This document shows, piece after piece, positions 5,855-11,626 of a stretch of DNA of 11,626 bases (positions are counted from its first letter, which is position 1; each line of letters opens with the position of its first letter). The position numbers were made by a program, and so were the translations under genes. The stretch covers positions 1 through 11,626 of the forward strand of contig JBFLWV010000007.1 of NCBI GenBank assembly GCA_040757655.1. Direction: 5' to 3'. The notes under the pieces are model-generated. The model saw nothing but the letters and a program-made list of their open reading frames with translations, did not search any database and had not been told where the DNA came from. The DNA comes from 2-02-FULL-49-11 sp040757655 (GTDB lineage: Bacteria > Patescibacteriota > Patescibacteriia > 2-02-FULL-49-11).

Positions 5855-6277
5855 TTATGGCAAGATATTTCCAGTGCTGGTAGATGAAGGAATAAGGGGA
5901 GGAGTAGACGTAGGTGTGGTGGTGGCAATGGCGGCAATGCGTTGCGCAAGGGCGGAGAGGTTGGGAGGTTGTGGCTGGGTTATCCTTTTTATGATCGTGG
6001 CAGGGGAAGGGAGCGCTTGGAGATCCTTCTGGAGCTGTTGAACCATTTGAATGATTTGTACGGAACTGGGGTGAGTACGTGACGCTATCTCACTCGTGGA
6101 GGGAGCACTTTTTCTTACAGTCCTTTGCAGGAACACGATCCACCCTGCCACCACACCTATCATACATATCGTGACGGTTATCATAACCATCAGCTTCTTC
6201 TTTTTATGCGGGTGTGGGGTATGGTGAGGATGGGGAACCCTTGTGCGGGCAGTTTTGTGAAGTGTGCGAGGGGTCAT
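5855..6277 (-). CDS. Small His-rich single-span membrane protein, unknown function
   Basis: This 140-residue protein has a basic, His/Pro-rich N-terminal tail (VPHPHHTPHPHKKKK, about residues 14-28), one hydrophobic segment (about 29-50, LMVMITVTICMIGVVAGWIVF), and then a polar C-terminal region with a possible helix (QIIQMVQQLQKDLQAL) and a Thr/Pro/Ser-rich tail. The positive-inside rule places the His tail in the cytoplasm and the C-terminal part outside. The cluster of six His residues could bind metal, but this is only suggestive. The ATG at 6277 is 22 bases after the stop of the metallo-beta-lactamase-fold gene and the stop is 31 bases before gyrA, so co-transcription is likely. I do not recognise a family. 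Confidence 0.7.
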   Translation of the reverse strand: MTPRTLHKTARTRVPHPHHTPHPHKKKKLMVMITVTICMIGVVAGWIVFLQRTVRKSAPSTSEIASRTHPSSVQIIQMVQQLQKDLQALPSPATIIKRITQPQPPNLSALAQRIAAIATTTPTSTPPLIPSSTSTGNILP

Positions 6278-6299
6278 AGGGGAGTATTGCTTCTTCTCC

Positions 6300-6965
6300 C
6301 TATTCAGGTATGAGGAGAATAAGTTTTGTCTCTTCGACGGGGATATCTTTTTTGGCGAGTCTCACTTTTGTGACTGGATGTTCCGCTTCTAACCCTAATT
6401 CTTTAATGAATTTTTCCACACCGATGAGTTTGTTCTTCATATGCGCAGTGTGATACGCAACAGGGATCACGATTCGAGGTTCTATTTGGTTTACTATTTC
6501 CACTGCTTCGTGAGGACTGAGCGAGGTGGAATTTCCCACAGGCACAAAGAGCACATCAATATGTTCAAAGCGTTCAAGTTGGATATCCGTAAGCTTTTTT
6601 TGTCCTATATGTCCCAGATGCAGCAGTGAGAGCCCTTCCGTTTCTATCATATAAAGCGTGACCTTCCTGTGCGGCGTCAATCCTGTATTGACGGCAGGCA
6701 CCCCGTAGATAATAACACCATTCACTTCGCACTCGCCAGGGGTATCAATGATGAAAGGGGGTTTCTCAAGACGTCCCTTAACTTCCTGCGTCGCGCTGTG
6801 AAGTGGGTGGTCCTTCACCGATACGGTCACGATGTCCGCGACAAGCTTTCCCCGTTTTATTTGCGCTTCGTGGGGGTCGAAGGGATCGCATACTACAATG
6901 ATATCTTCATTCGCGGGGCGGGTGGTGATGCGGATGGTCGAGAAGCCGAGCCAAGATATATACAT
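6300..6965 (-). CDS. UlaG-like metallo-beta-lactamase-fold protein, probably non-catalytic
   Basis: This 221-residue protein keeps the framework of the UlaG-like metallo-beta-lactamase-fold family (Lactamase_B_3 type): MYISWLGFSTIRI start, VVCDPFDP, ADIVTVS (44-49), IIDTPGECEVNGVIIYGVP, LLHLGHIGQKKLTD, and DVLFVPVGN with EAVEIVNQIEPRIVIP. The residues that bind metal in the family are replaced: the HxHxDH loop reads SVKDHPLH (49-56), the Asp expected in HLGDLG is His, and the expected IPMHY reads IPVAYH. It is therefore likely a pseudoenzyme or binds metal differently. The start at 6965 matches family starts; the strong GAGGAG upstream (6982-6987) is 16 bases away and better spaced for another ATG. 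It is the first gene of the leftward gyrA cluster. The family is confident; the function is unknown. Confidence 0.85.
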   Translation of the reverse strand: MYISWLGFSTIRITTRPANEDIIVVCDPFDPHEAQIKRGKLVADIVTVSVKDHPLHSATQEVKGRLEKPPFIIDTPGECEVNGVIIYGVPAVNTGLTPHRKVTLYMIETEGLSLLHLGHIGQKKLTDIQLERFEHIDVLFVPVGNSTSLSPHEAVEIVNQIEPRIVIPVAYHTAHMKNKLIGVEKFIKELGLEAEHPVTKVRLAKKDIPVEETKLILLIPE

Positions 6966-6975
6966 AATGTTTCAT
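6907..6975 (-). CDS. Possible 22-codon leader ORF overlapping the start of the metallo-beta-lactamase-fold gene
   Basis: On the minus strand GAGGAG (6982-6987) lies 6 bases before an ATG at 6975 that opens a 22-residue frame (MKHYVYILARLLDHPHHHPP then RE) ending at a TGA at 6907-6909. It overlaps the first codons of the larger gene in another frame and has the best Shine-Dalgarno site in the window. It may be a regulatory leader peptide, or the ribosome site may serve the larger gene by reinitiation or loose spacing. Evidence for a protein product is weak. Confidence 0.25.
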   Translation of the reverse strand: MKHYVYILARLLDHPHHHPPRE

Positions 6976-6990
6976 TTCAGTTCTCCTCAT

Positions 6991-7019
6991 ATTTTACCAT
7001 AGAAGTTTTTGTTTTGCCA
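6991..7019 (-). promoter_or_regulatory. Weak candidate promoter for the leftward gyrA cluster
   Basis: A -10-like TAAAAT (6991-6996) lies 17 bases from a poor -35 TGGCAA (7014-7019, 3 of 6 consensus). Transcription would start near 6984, which would cut into the GAGGAG site or leave a very short leader. The gene is divergent from rpsA, so some promoter is expected between them; this is the best I can see. Confidence 0.25.
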
Positions 7020-7020
7020 G

Positions 7021-7049
7021 TTGATTTAGGAGCCAATAAACGGTATACT
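7021..7049 (+). promoter_or_regulatory. Promoter of rpsA, with a leader of about 110 bases
   Basis: A -35 TTGATT (7021-7026) and a -10 TATACT (7044-7049) are separated by an ideal 17 bases. The expected start is near 7056, giving a leader of about 110 bases to the ATG at 7168. In the leader CCTGTC (7125-7130) can pair with GGCAGG (7137-7142). AAGG at 7157-7160, 7 bases from the ATG, is a short Shine-Dalgarno match. S1 autoregulation through its leader is known in E. coli; whether this leader acts that way is not shown. Confidence 0.65.
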
Positions 7050-7167
7050 GCGTTGGCATTGTATTATTATATTGGGGACGCAAGAAGAATCCACAATTTT
7101 GTGATGTATCGGCTCCCCAGCCAGCCTGTCATGCTCGGCAGGTGGTTAAGACGTGTAAGGCTCACCT

Positions 7168-8436
7168 ATGGTTAAATTGAGAAAAGCTGATATTAAACAA
7201 GGAGAAAAGTCACCAGTTATGGAGACACTGTTGTCTCTGGGGGGCGCTGCTGCGATCCCGAAGGTGAACGAGGTGGTGAACGCGAAAGTGATCTCGGTCG
7301 CAAAGGGAGAGGTGCTTTTGGATATCGATGGATTAACGACTGGCATCGTGCGCGGGAGAGAACTCGCGGACGAATCAGGGGAATTTTCTAACCTCTCGGT
7401 TGGGGATGAAGCGCAAGCCACCGTGCTTGAACTCGAAAATGAGTTGGGGTTGATGGAGCTCTCGTTCCGTTCTGCGGGACACCGTAAGGCATGGGGGCGT
7501 CTGGAGGATCTCCGTAAGAGCGGTGAGGTGGTTGAGGTGCGCGTGACGGATGCCAATAGAGGAGGTTTGATTGTGACGCTGGGACGCGTGGCAGGTTTTT
7601 TGCCCGTATCCCAGCTTACCTTTGAACACTATCCCCGCGTGGAAGGGGGGAACAAGCAGAAGATTTTGGAGAGACTCAGCACGTATGTGGGGCAAGTATT
7701 CAAAGTAAAGGTCATCGATGTAAAACCCATAGAGGAAAAACTCATTGTATCAGAGAAAGCGGCAGCGCTCACCGAACGCATTTCTTCACTGCAAGGCTTG
7801 AAGGGGGGCATGGTGGTAGAGGGTAAGGTGAGCAGTGTGGTGGATTTTGGGGCTTTTGTTGAGTTTATGCTCCCGCAAGGAGAAGAGCCCGCTGTCACAG
7901 ATAGCCTGCCGTATGAGAGGAGTGGAGGAGAAAAGGTGGAAGGTCTTATTCATATTTCAGAGCTCGCGTGGCATAGGGTCGATCACCCCAAGGACATCGT
8001 GTCGGTCGGGATGTCAGTGCGCGCGTTGGTCATTGGTATTGAAGGGGGAAGGGTGTCTCTTTCTTTGAAGCGTCTTGAGGAGGACCCATGGAAGACGGTA
8101 GCGGAGCGGTTCCATGTGGGCGATCGCGTTAAGGGTAAGGTAGTGAAGTTAAATCACTTTGGCGCGTTCGTGGAGCTTGATCATTCGATCCATGGACTTG
8201 CCCATATTTCTGAACTCTCCTCCACCCCTGTCACCAATCCGCTGCAGGCGGTGGCAGTGGGGCAGGAATATGAATTCCGGGTGACCAATGTAGACCCCGC
8301 ATCGCATCGTTTAGGTCTTTCTCTGCGCCTTGACGTGAAAGCTCAAGGGGATACCCCTGCGGCGGTACCAGGTGCTCCCGTGGCAGAACCTGGCAGCGCT
8401 GATTCCGCGTCTGCCGTTCAGGTTGTCTCCCCTTGA
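7168..8436 (+). CDS. rpsA: 30S ribosomal protein S1, four S1 repeats
   Basis: This 422-residue protein has four S1 RNA-binding repeats at about residues 33-101, 117-197, 212-303 and 316-388. The last two carry the clearest motifs, VDFGAFVEF (225-233) and HFGAFVEL plus GLAHISEL (330-350). S1 binds mRNA on the small subunit and helps start translation, which matters here because most genes lack a Shine-Dalgarno site. E. coli S1 has six repeats; a four-repeat form is common in other bacteria. Repeat three holds an insertion of about 20 residues (235-256, PQGEEPAVTDSLPY) between strands. The tail (390-422) is rich in Ala, Pro and Ser. The ATG at 7168 has AAGG 7 bases upstream. Its stop overlaps a TTG that is not used as the ftsH start. 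Confidence that it is S1 rather than another S1-repeat protein is good. Confidence 0.9.
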   Translation: MVKLRKADIKQGEKSPVMETLLSLGGAAAIPKVNEVVNAKVISVAKGEVLLDIDGLTTGIVRGRELADESGEFSNLSVGDEAQATVLELENELGLMELSFRSAGHRKAWGRLEDLRKSGEVVEVRVTDANRGGLIVTLGRVAGFLPVSQLTFEHYPRVEGGNKQKILERLSTYVGQVFKVKVIDVKPIEEKLIVSEKAAALTERISSLQGLKGGMVVEGKVSSVVDFGAFVEFMLPQGEEPAVTDSLPYERSGGEKVEGLIHISELAWHRVDHPKDIVSVGMSVRALVIGIEGGRVSLSLKRLEEDPWKTVAERFHVGDRVKGKVVKLNHFGAFVELDHSIHGLAHISELSSTPVTNPLQAVAVGQEYEFRVTNVDPASHRLGLSLRLDVKAQGDTPAAVPGAPVAEPGSADSASAVQVVSP

Positions 8437-8456
8437 GTGCTGACGTATACTATAAT
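8423..8456 (+). promoter_or_regulatory. Promoter of ftsH inside the end of rpsA, with two overlapping -10 boxes
   Basis: A -35 TTGTCT (8423-8428) lies 17 bases before TATACT (8446-8451), and a perfect TATAAT (8451-8456) overlaps the end of that box. The -35 is within the last rpsA codons. Transcription would start about 8458-8464, leaving a leader of about 26-32 bases before the ATG at 8490. ftsH can therefore be expressed apart from rpsA. Confidence 0.6.
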
Positions 8457-8489
8457 CGCGGTCTTCCGTATAACTATGTTCTCGACTGT

Positions 8490-10334
8490 ATGAGACAGTT
8501 AATCAGAAATTTTGTCATTTTGCTCGCGGTGTTTCTCATCATCGCAGGGGTTCTTTCGAGCTTCACCTCTCCATTTGAAAAACGGCAAATGATTGGTATT
8601 GGTGAACTGGTGCAAAAGATTGAACAAGGAGAGGTAAAGAAAATAACCGTGGAAGGTGATACGGTGCATGCGGATCTGAAAGAAGGCGCGGGTGTCACCG
8701 CAAAGAAGGAATCGAGCGAGTCAATGAGTGAGTTGCTCAAAAATTACAGCGTTGACCCTGCGCTCATGCGGAACCTTTCCATTGAAGTGAAGGAGCGCAG
8801 CGGTGTTACATTTTGGATTTCAGCGGTCGCGCCATTCCTCCTCCCCTTTATCCTTATTTCCCTGTTTATTTGGATCATGATGCGTCAAGTGCAGGGAGCG
8901 AACCAGCGGGCAATGTCTTTTGGCGAATCCCGTGCGCGGGAAATGCAGGCAGGCGATAAACGGCAGCATGTGAGCTTTAAGGATGTTGCGGGTGCGAGAG
9001 AAGCCAAACAGGAACTCCAAGAGGTTGTTGAGTTCTTAAGGACGCCAAAGAAATTTACTGAACTTGGCGCCAAGATCCCTAAAGGAGTGCTCCTCGTGGG
9101 GCCGCCCGGCGTGGGGAAGACATTGCTCGCGCGTGCGATCGCAGGAGAAGCGAGTGTCCCTTTTTTTCATATTTCAGGATCAGAGTTTGTGGAGATGTTC
9201 GTAGGCGTGGGCGCCTCACGCGTGAGGGATCTCTTTCGCCGCGCGAAGAAGAGCGCGCCCTGTATTGTATTTATCGATGAGCTTGATGCGGTGGGGAGAC
9301 AGCGTGGCGCGGGACTGGGCGGGAGTCATGATGAACGCGAGCAAACGTTAAATCAAATCCTTGTGGAAATGGACGGATTTGAGCCGAATGCGGGTATTGT
9401 GGTGGTCGCGGCGACCAATCGTCCCGATGTTTTGGATTTCGCGCTGCTTCGCCCTGGGCGGTTTGATCGGAGAGTGGTGATAGATTTACCAGATATTCGT
9501 GATCGTAAGGAGATATTAGGTATTCACTCAAAGGGTAAGCCGCTCGCCACAGACGTGGATTTACAAAGAGTTGCCGAGCGCACGCCAGGTTTCTCGGGCG
9601 CGGACATCGCGAATGTATTCAATGAGGCGGCTATTCTCGCGGCGCGGAGAAATAAGAAAAAGATTTCACAGGAGGAGATGTTCCTTTCGATTGAGAAAGT
9701 CATGCTGGGACCTGAGCGTAAGAGTCATATTCTCTCTGACGAAGAGAAGCATATTACCGCGTACCACGAGGCTGGCCATGCCGTGGTGGCACATCAGCTT
9801 CCCCACTCGGATCCCGTGCATAAGGTTTCAATAATTTCTCGCGGGCAGGCAGGAGGATATACCCTGAAGCTTCCTGAGGAAGATCGTCATTTAAAATCAT
9901 ATTCTGAATTTTTAGACGAGCTCGCGGTGCTCTTGGCGGGATTCATGGTTGAGAAAGAAGTATTCCACGAGGTGACGACGGGCGCTACCTCTGATTTGAA
10001 ACGTGCGACGAAGCTCGCACGACAGTTGGTGACCGAGTATGGTATGAGCGAGGCTTTAGGCCCTCGGACGTTTGGCGAGCATGAGGAACTTATATTTTTG
10101 GGACGCGAGATTACCGAACAGCGTGATTATTCAGAAAAGGTAGCAGAAGTAATTGATAAGGAGGTATCAAAATTCATCCGTCAAGCAAGCGATACGGCGC
10201 ATGCAGTGATTCGGAAATCTCGGAGTAAATTAGATGAAGTAGCTGCTGCGCTTCTTGAGAAAGAGACTCTTGAGCGGGAGGCATTTGAAGCGATTATGGG
10301 TCCCAAACCCGCGGGGGTGAAGGTGAAAGTTTGA
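8490..10334 (+). CDS. ftsH: ATP-dependent zinc metalloprotease FtsH
   Basis: This 614-residue inner-membrane AAA+ protease degrades damaged membrane proteins and short-lived regulators as a hexamer. The N terminus has a transmembrane segment at about 5-25, an external domain, and a second transmembrane segment at about 107-130. The AAA+ module shows Walker A GPPGVGKT (204-211), pore loop MFVGVG, Walker B IVFIDELD with Asp263 and Glu264, and the arginine-finger region ATNRPDVLDFALLRPGRFDRR split across the second region of homology. The protease site is HEAGH at 426-430, with the third zinc ligand Asp502 in TTGATSDLKRAT. All key residues are intact. I chose the ATG at 8490; the frame is open back to a TTG at 8433 overlapping the rpsA stop, but that would place a polar extension before the membrane segment and cover the promoter. 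No Shine-Dalgarno site is visible. Confidence 0.97.
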   Translation: MRQLIRNFVILLAVFLIIAGVLSSFTSPFEKRQMIGIGELVQKIEQGEVKKITVEGDTVHADLKEGAGVTAKKESSESMSELLKNYSVDPALMRNLSIEVKERSGVTFWISAVAPFLLPFILISLFIWIMMRQVQGANQRAMSFGESRAREMQAGDKRQHVSFKDVAGAREAKQELQEVVEFLRTPKKFTELGAKIPKGVLLVGPPGVGKTLLARAIAGEASVPFFHISGSEFVEMFVGVGASRVRDLFRRAKKSAPCIVFIDELDAVGRQRGAGLGGSHDEREQTLNQILVEMDGFEPNAGIVVVAATNRPDVLDFALLRPGRFDRRVVIDLPDIRDRKEILGIHSKGKPLATDVDLQRVAERTPGFSGADIANVFNEAAILAARRNKKKISQEEMFLSIEKVMLGPERKSHILSDEEKHITAYHEAGHAVVAHQLPHSDPVHKVSIISRGQAGGYTLKLPEEDRHLKSYSEFLDELAVLLAGFMVEKEVFHEVTTGATSDLKRATKLARQLVTEYGMSEALGPRTFGEHEELIFLGREITEQRDYSEKVAEVIDKEVSKFIRQASDTAHAVIRKSRSKLDEVAAALLEKETLEREAFEAIMGPKPAGVKVKV

Positions 10335-10438
10335 GAAACTCTAAGCACTAAACACTAAATTCTAAACAAATTCCAAATCAAAAAAAATTCAAACTATGAA
10401 TTTTATGTTTGTTTAGAGTTTCGAATTTAGAATTTAGT
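10335..10438 (+). repeat. Word-repeat region with competing inverted repeats upstream of the membrane protein gene
   Basis: The gap after ftsH is built of CTAAA-type words and their complements. Perfect pairs are 10335-10344 with 10413-10422 (10 bp), 10354-10366 with 10426-10438 (13 bp), 10361-10367 with 10411-10417 (7 bp), and an inner hairpin AAAATTC/GAATTTT at 10384-10390 and 10398-10404. The first two pairings cross, so they exclude each other or form a pseudoknot. The outer arm ends 13 bases before the next ATG. There is no T run typical of an ftsH terminator. Confidence 0.75.
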
Positions 10439-10451
10439 ATTTTTCAATTTT

Positions 10452-11450
10452 ATGTCTTCCGTCTACCGCCCCCTCTTGCGTCGTGCGTGGTTACTCACCC
10501 TCCACGCGAAACAGTTGTGGCTATTTGGACTTTTTAGTGCACTCGTAGTGAGTGGAGGGGAAATAAATGTCCTCTTGAGAAATTTTGATCGCGTAAGCAC
10601 TCTCGGAACTTTGACAGCTTCTGTGAGAGAAGGGGGATTTGATTTCTCTTTTTTGACGTTTACCCCTTGGTGGGGATTGCCTACTGGTTTTTATGTCGTG
10701 TCAGCACTCCTTTTGCTCCTTGTATGTTTTCTCGTATGGTTTGCACTTGTGTCGCAAGGAGCGCTCATCTGGGCTCTTGAGCGTGAGCGTCGTCGTGAAC
10801 ATCGCGGCGTGGAAGAGAGCATCGCCGCGGGTAAACGAAATTTTTGGCGCACCACTATACTCACCGTGGGATTTCACGTTATCACCAGTGTGGCATGGGT
10901 GATTTTCAGTCTCCCTCCTTTCCTCCTTTATCTCGCCTTTGGGTCCTCTCTGTGGTATACACTCTTCCTTCTCGTGAGTTTTCTCTGTCTGATTCCTCTG
11001 GGGTTGCTCTGCACGTTCTTGTATCGGTTGGCACTCGTCGCGGCGCTCACTGAATCGCTTTCTCCTGTGGATGCGTTGCGCAGTGCATGGAGATTATTTC
11101 TCGCCAACTGGCTCGTCGTGATAGAGATGGTGATTATCCTCACCTTTGGCACCACCGTGGCTGCCGTCATTGCCTTATCCGTGGCGGTGGTTGGTCTCAT
11201 TATCATTTTTGGCCCCCTTGCACTTCTGAGTTTTATCATGGGAGTGCCGCTTGCGGTGAGTCTCACCTTTGGCGCAGTGGTTGTGGCATTCTTTCTTAGC
11301 ATCATGGGTGTAGGGGCGCTCCTCGCAACATTCCAGCAGGCAGTATGGCTCTTGCTCTATACTCGATTGAAGGAGAGCCCCCCCTTTGCGAAAATAGTGC
11401 GCATCATTGCCTCTCTGCCGCGATTGTTTCAACGCCGTGCAGCCGAATGA
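10452..11450 (+). CDS. Multi-pass membrane protein, unknown function
   Basis: This 332-residue protein has about six or seven hydrophobic segments, near residues 22-35, 79-103, 134-158, 166-195, 219-245, 246-268 and 272-304. A strongly basic loop at 109-130 (RERRREHRGVEE, KRNFW) lies between the second and third, and the C terminus is basic, so both should be cytoplasmic. It looks like the poorly characterised polytopic proteins often seen near ftsH or rpsA in CPR genomes, and loosely like the membrane domain of glycerophosphodiester phosphodiesterase-type proteins. I cannot name a reaction: there is no catalytic motif, signal peptide or transporter signature that I can identify. The ATG at 10452 has no Shine-Dalgarno site and follows the inverted-repeat region by 13 bases. 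Confidence 0.8.
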   Translation: MSSVYRPLLRRAWLLTLHAKQLWLFGLFSALVVSGGEINVLLRNFDRVSTLGTLTASVREGGFDFSFLTFTPWWGLPTGFYVVSALLLLLVCFLVWFALVSQGALIWALERERRREHRGVEESIAAGKRNFWRTTILTVGFHVITSVAWVIFSLPPFLLYLAFGSSLWYTLFLLVSFLCLIPLGLLCTFLYRLALVAALTESLSPVDALRSAWRLFLANWLVVIEMVIILTFGTTVAAVIALSVAVVGLIIIFGPLALLSFIMGVPLAVSLTFGAVVVAFFLSIMGVGALLATFQQAVWLLLYTRLKESPPFAKIVRIIASLPRLFQRRAAE

Positions 11451-11499
11451 GTTTACGGCATCTCAATTTCCACGTTATGTATAGAAGGGAACCTTTATA

Positions 11500-11626
11500 A
11501 ATATGATATCCCCGCCTCGGGTGCCGCCTTGCTTGCCGCCCCGATAGCAGCACCTTACGGTTCACTACGGGGTTGACTCCACTCGCCACGTGCTCAAACA
11601 GCCTGCTCCGTAATGCTATAAATCCT
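11500..11626 (-). mobile_element. Possible decayed 3' end of an IS200/IS605-type TnpB element with its guide-RNA scaffold, cut by the window edge
   Basis: Read on the minus strand, the end of the window contains GGAGTCAACCCCGTAGTGAA and, further on, GGCAAGCAAGGCGGCACCCG. These resemble the 3' coding end and overlapping omega-RNA scaffold of TnpB genes (the G-V-K-P-V-E and K-Q-E-A-P type tail). A short terminal hairpin CCCG-AGG-CGGG follows, as at IS605-type right ends. All frames are interrupted or atypical, so it is a remnant or only the RNA part. This is recognition by memory at modest strength. No other gene is seen between 11451 and the edge. Confidence 0.3.

Noticed and set aside
5824..5949. 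Upstream extension of the gyrA frame
   Set aside because: It overlaps the preceding membrane protein gene, is not GyrA-like, and the ATG at 5823 gives the normal family start.
8433..8489. TTG start for ftsH overlapping the rpsA stop
   Set aside because: It would add a polar stretch before the first membrane segment and run through a good promoter; the ATG at 8490 fits the family.
1..11626. CRISPR array, tRNA or rRNA genes
   Set aside because: I found no regularly spaced identical repeats with unique spacers and no cloverleaf or rRNA-like sequence.
1..11626. Alternative genetic code with TGA as glycine
   Set aside because: rpsA, ftsH, gyrA and the antitoxin gene end at TGA at the expected family lengths, and no TGA interrupts conserved genes.

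Overview
The window looks like a chromosomal housekeeping segment of an uncultivated Candidate Phyla Radiation (Patescibacteria, probably Parcubacteria-like) bacterium. The inference rests on short intergenic gaps, a ribosomal protein S1 with only four S1 repeats, an UlaG-like metallo-beta-lactamase-fold gene near gyrA of a type I associate with CPR genomes, a compact L32, few Shine-Dalgarno sites, and TGA used as an ordinary stop (so not the recoded Gracilibacteria/SR1 code). This assignment is from recollection of families, not from a search.

Left two thirds, minus strand, read right to left: a metallo-beta-lactamase-fold protein that has lost its metal ligands (6300-6965), a small His-rich single-span membrane protein (5855-6277), DNA gyrase subunit A (3346-5823), ribosomal protein L32 (3008-3190), a NusB-Nudix fusion (1950-2867) and RNase III (1107-1805), closed by a clear intrinsic terminator (1039-1075). 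Immediately after it a consensus promoter drives a VapBC-type toxin-antitoxin pair (617-985 and 264-647), followed by a gene that runs off the left edge.

Right third, plus strand: a promoter at 7021-7049 (divergent from the metallo-beta-lactamase-fold gene), ribosomal protein S1 (7168-8436), a promoter inside the end of that gene, the FtsH membrane protease (8490-10334), a multi-pass membrane protein of unknown function (10452-11450), and a right edge that may hold the decayed 3' end of an IS200/IS605-type TnpB element.

The most unusual signal is non-coding. Four gaps, upstream of rnc, nusB-nudix, rpmF and the membrane protein gene, consist of short repeated A/T-rich words arranged as imperfect inverted repeats. 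In each case the base of the possible hairpin ends about 12-15 nt before the start codon, where a Shine-Dalgarno site would otherwise be, and none of these genes has one. The one before rnc would be a long double-stranded leader in front of the gene for the double-strand-specific RNase. Other points of note are an A9 slippery run that could fuse antitoxin to toxin, an almost leaderless antitoxin promoter with an operator over the start codon, a natural Ile at the GyrA quinolone-resistance position, and a hexaproline tract at the GyrA N terminus.

Functionally the segment combines RNA processing, transcription antitermination, translation, DNA topology and membrane protein quality control. Apart from the toxin-antitoxin pair and the right-edge remnant there is little sign of recent transfer.
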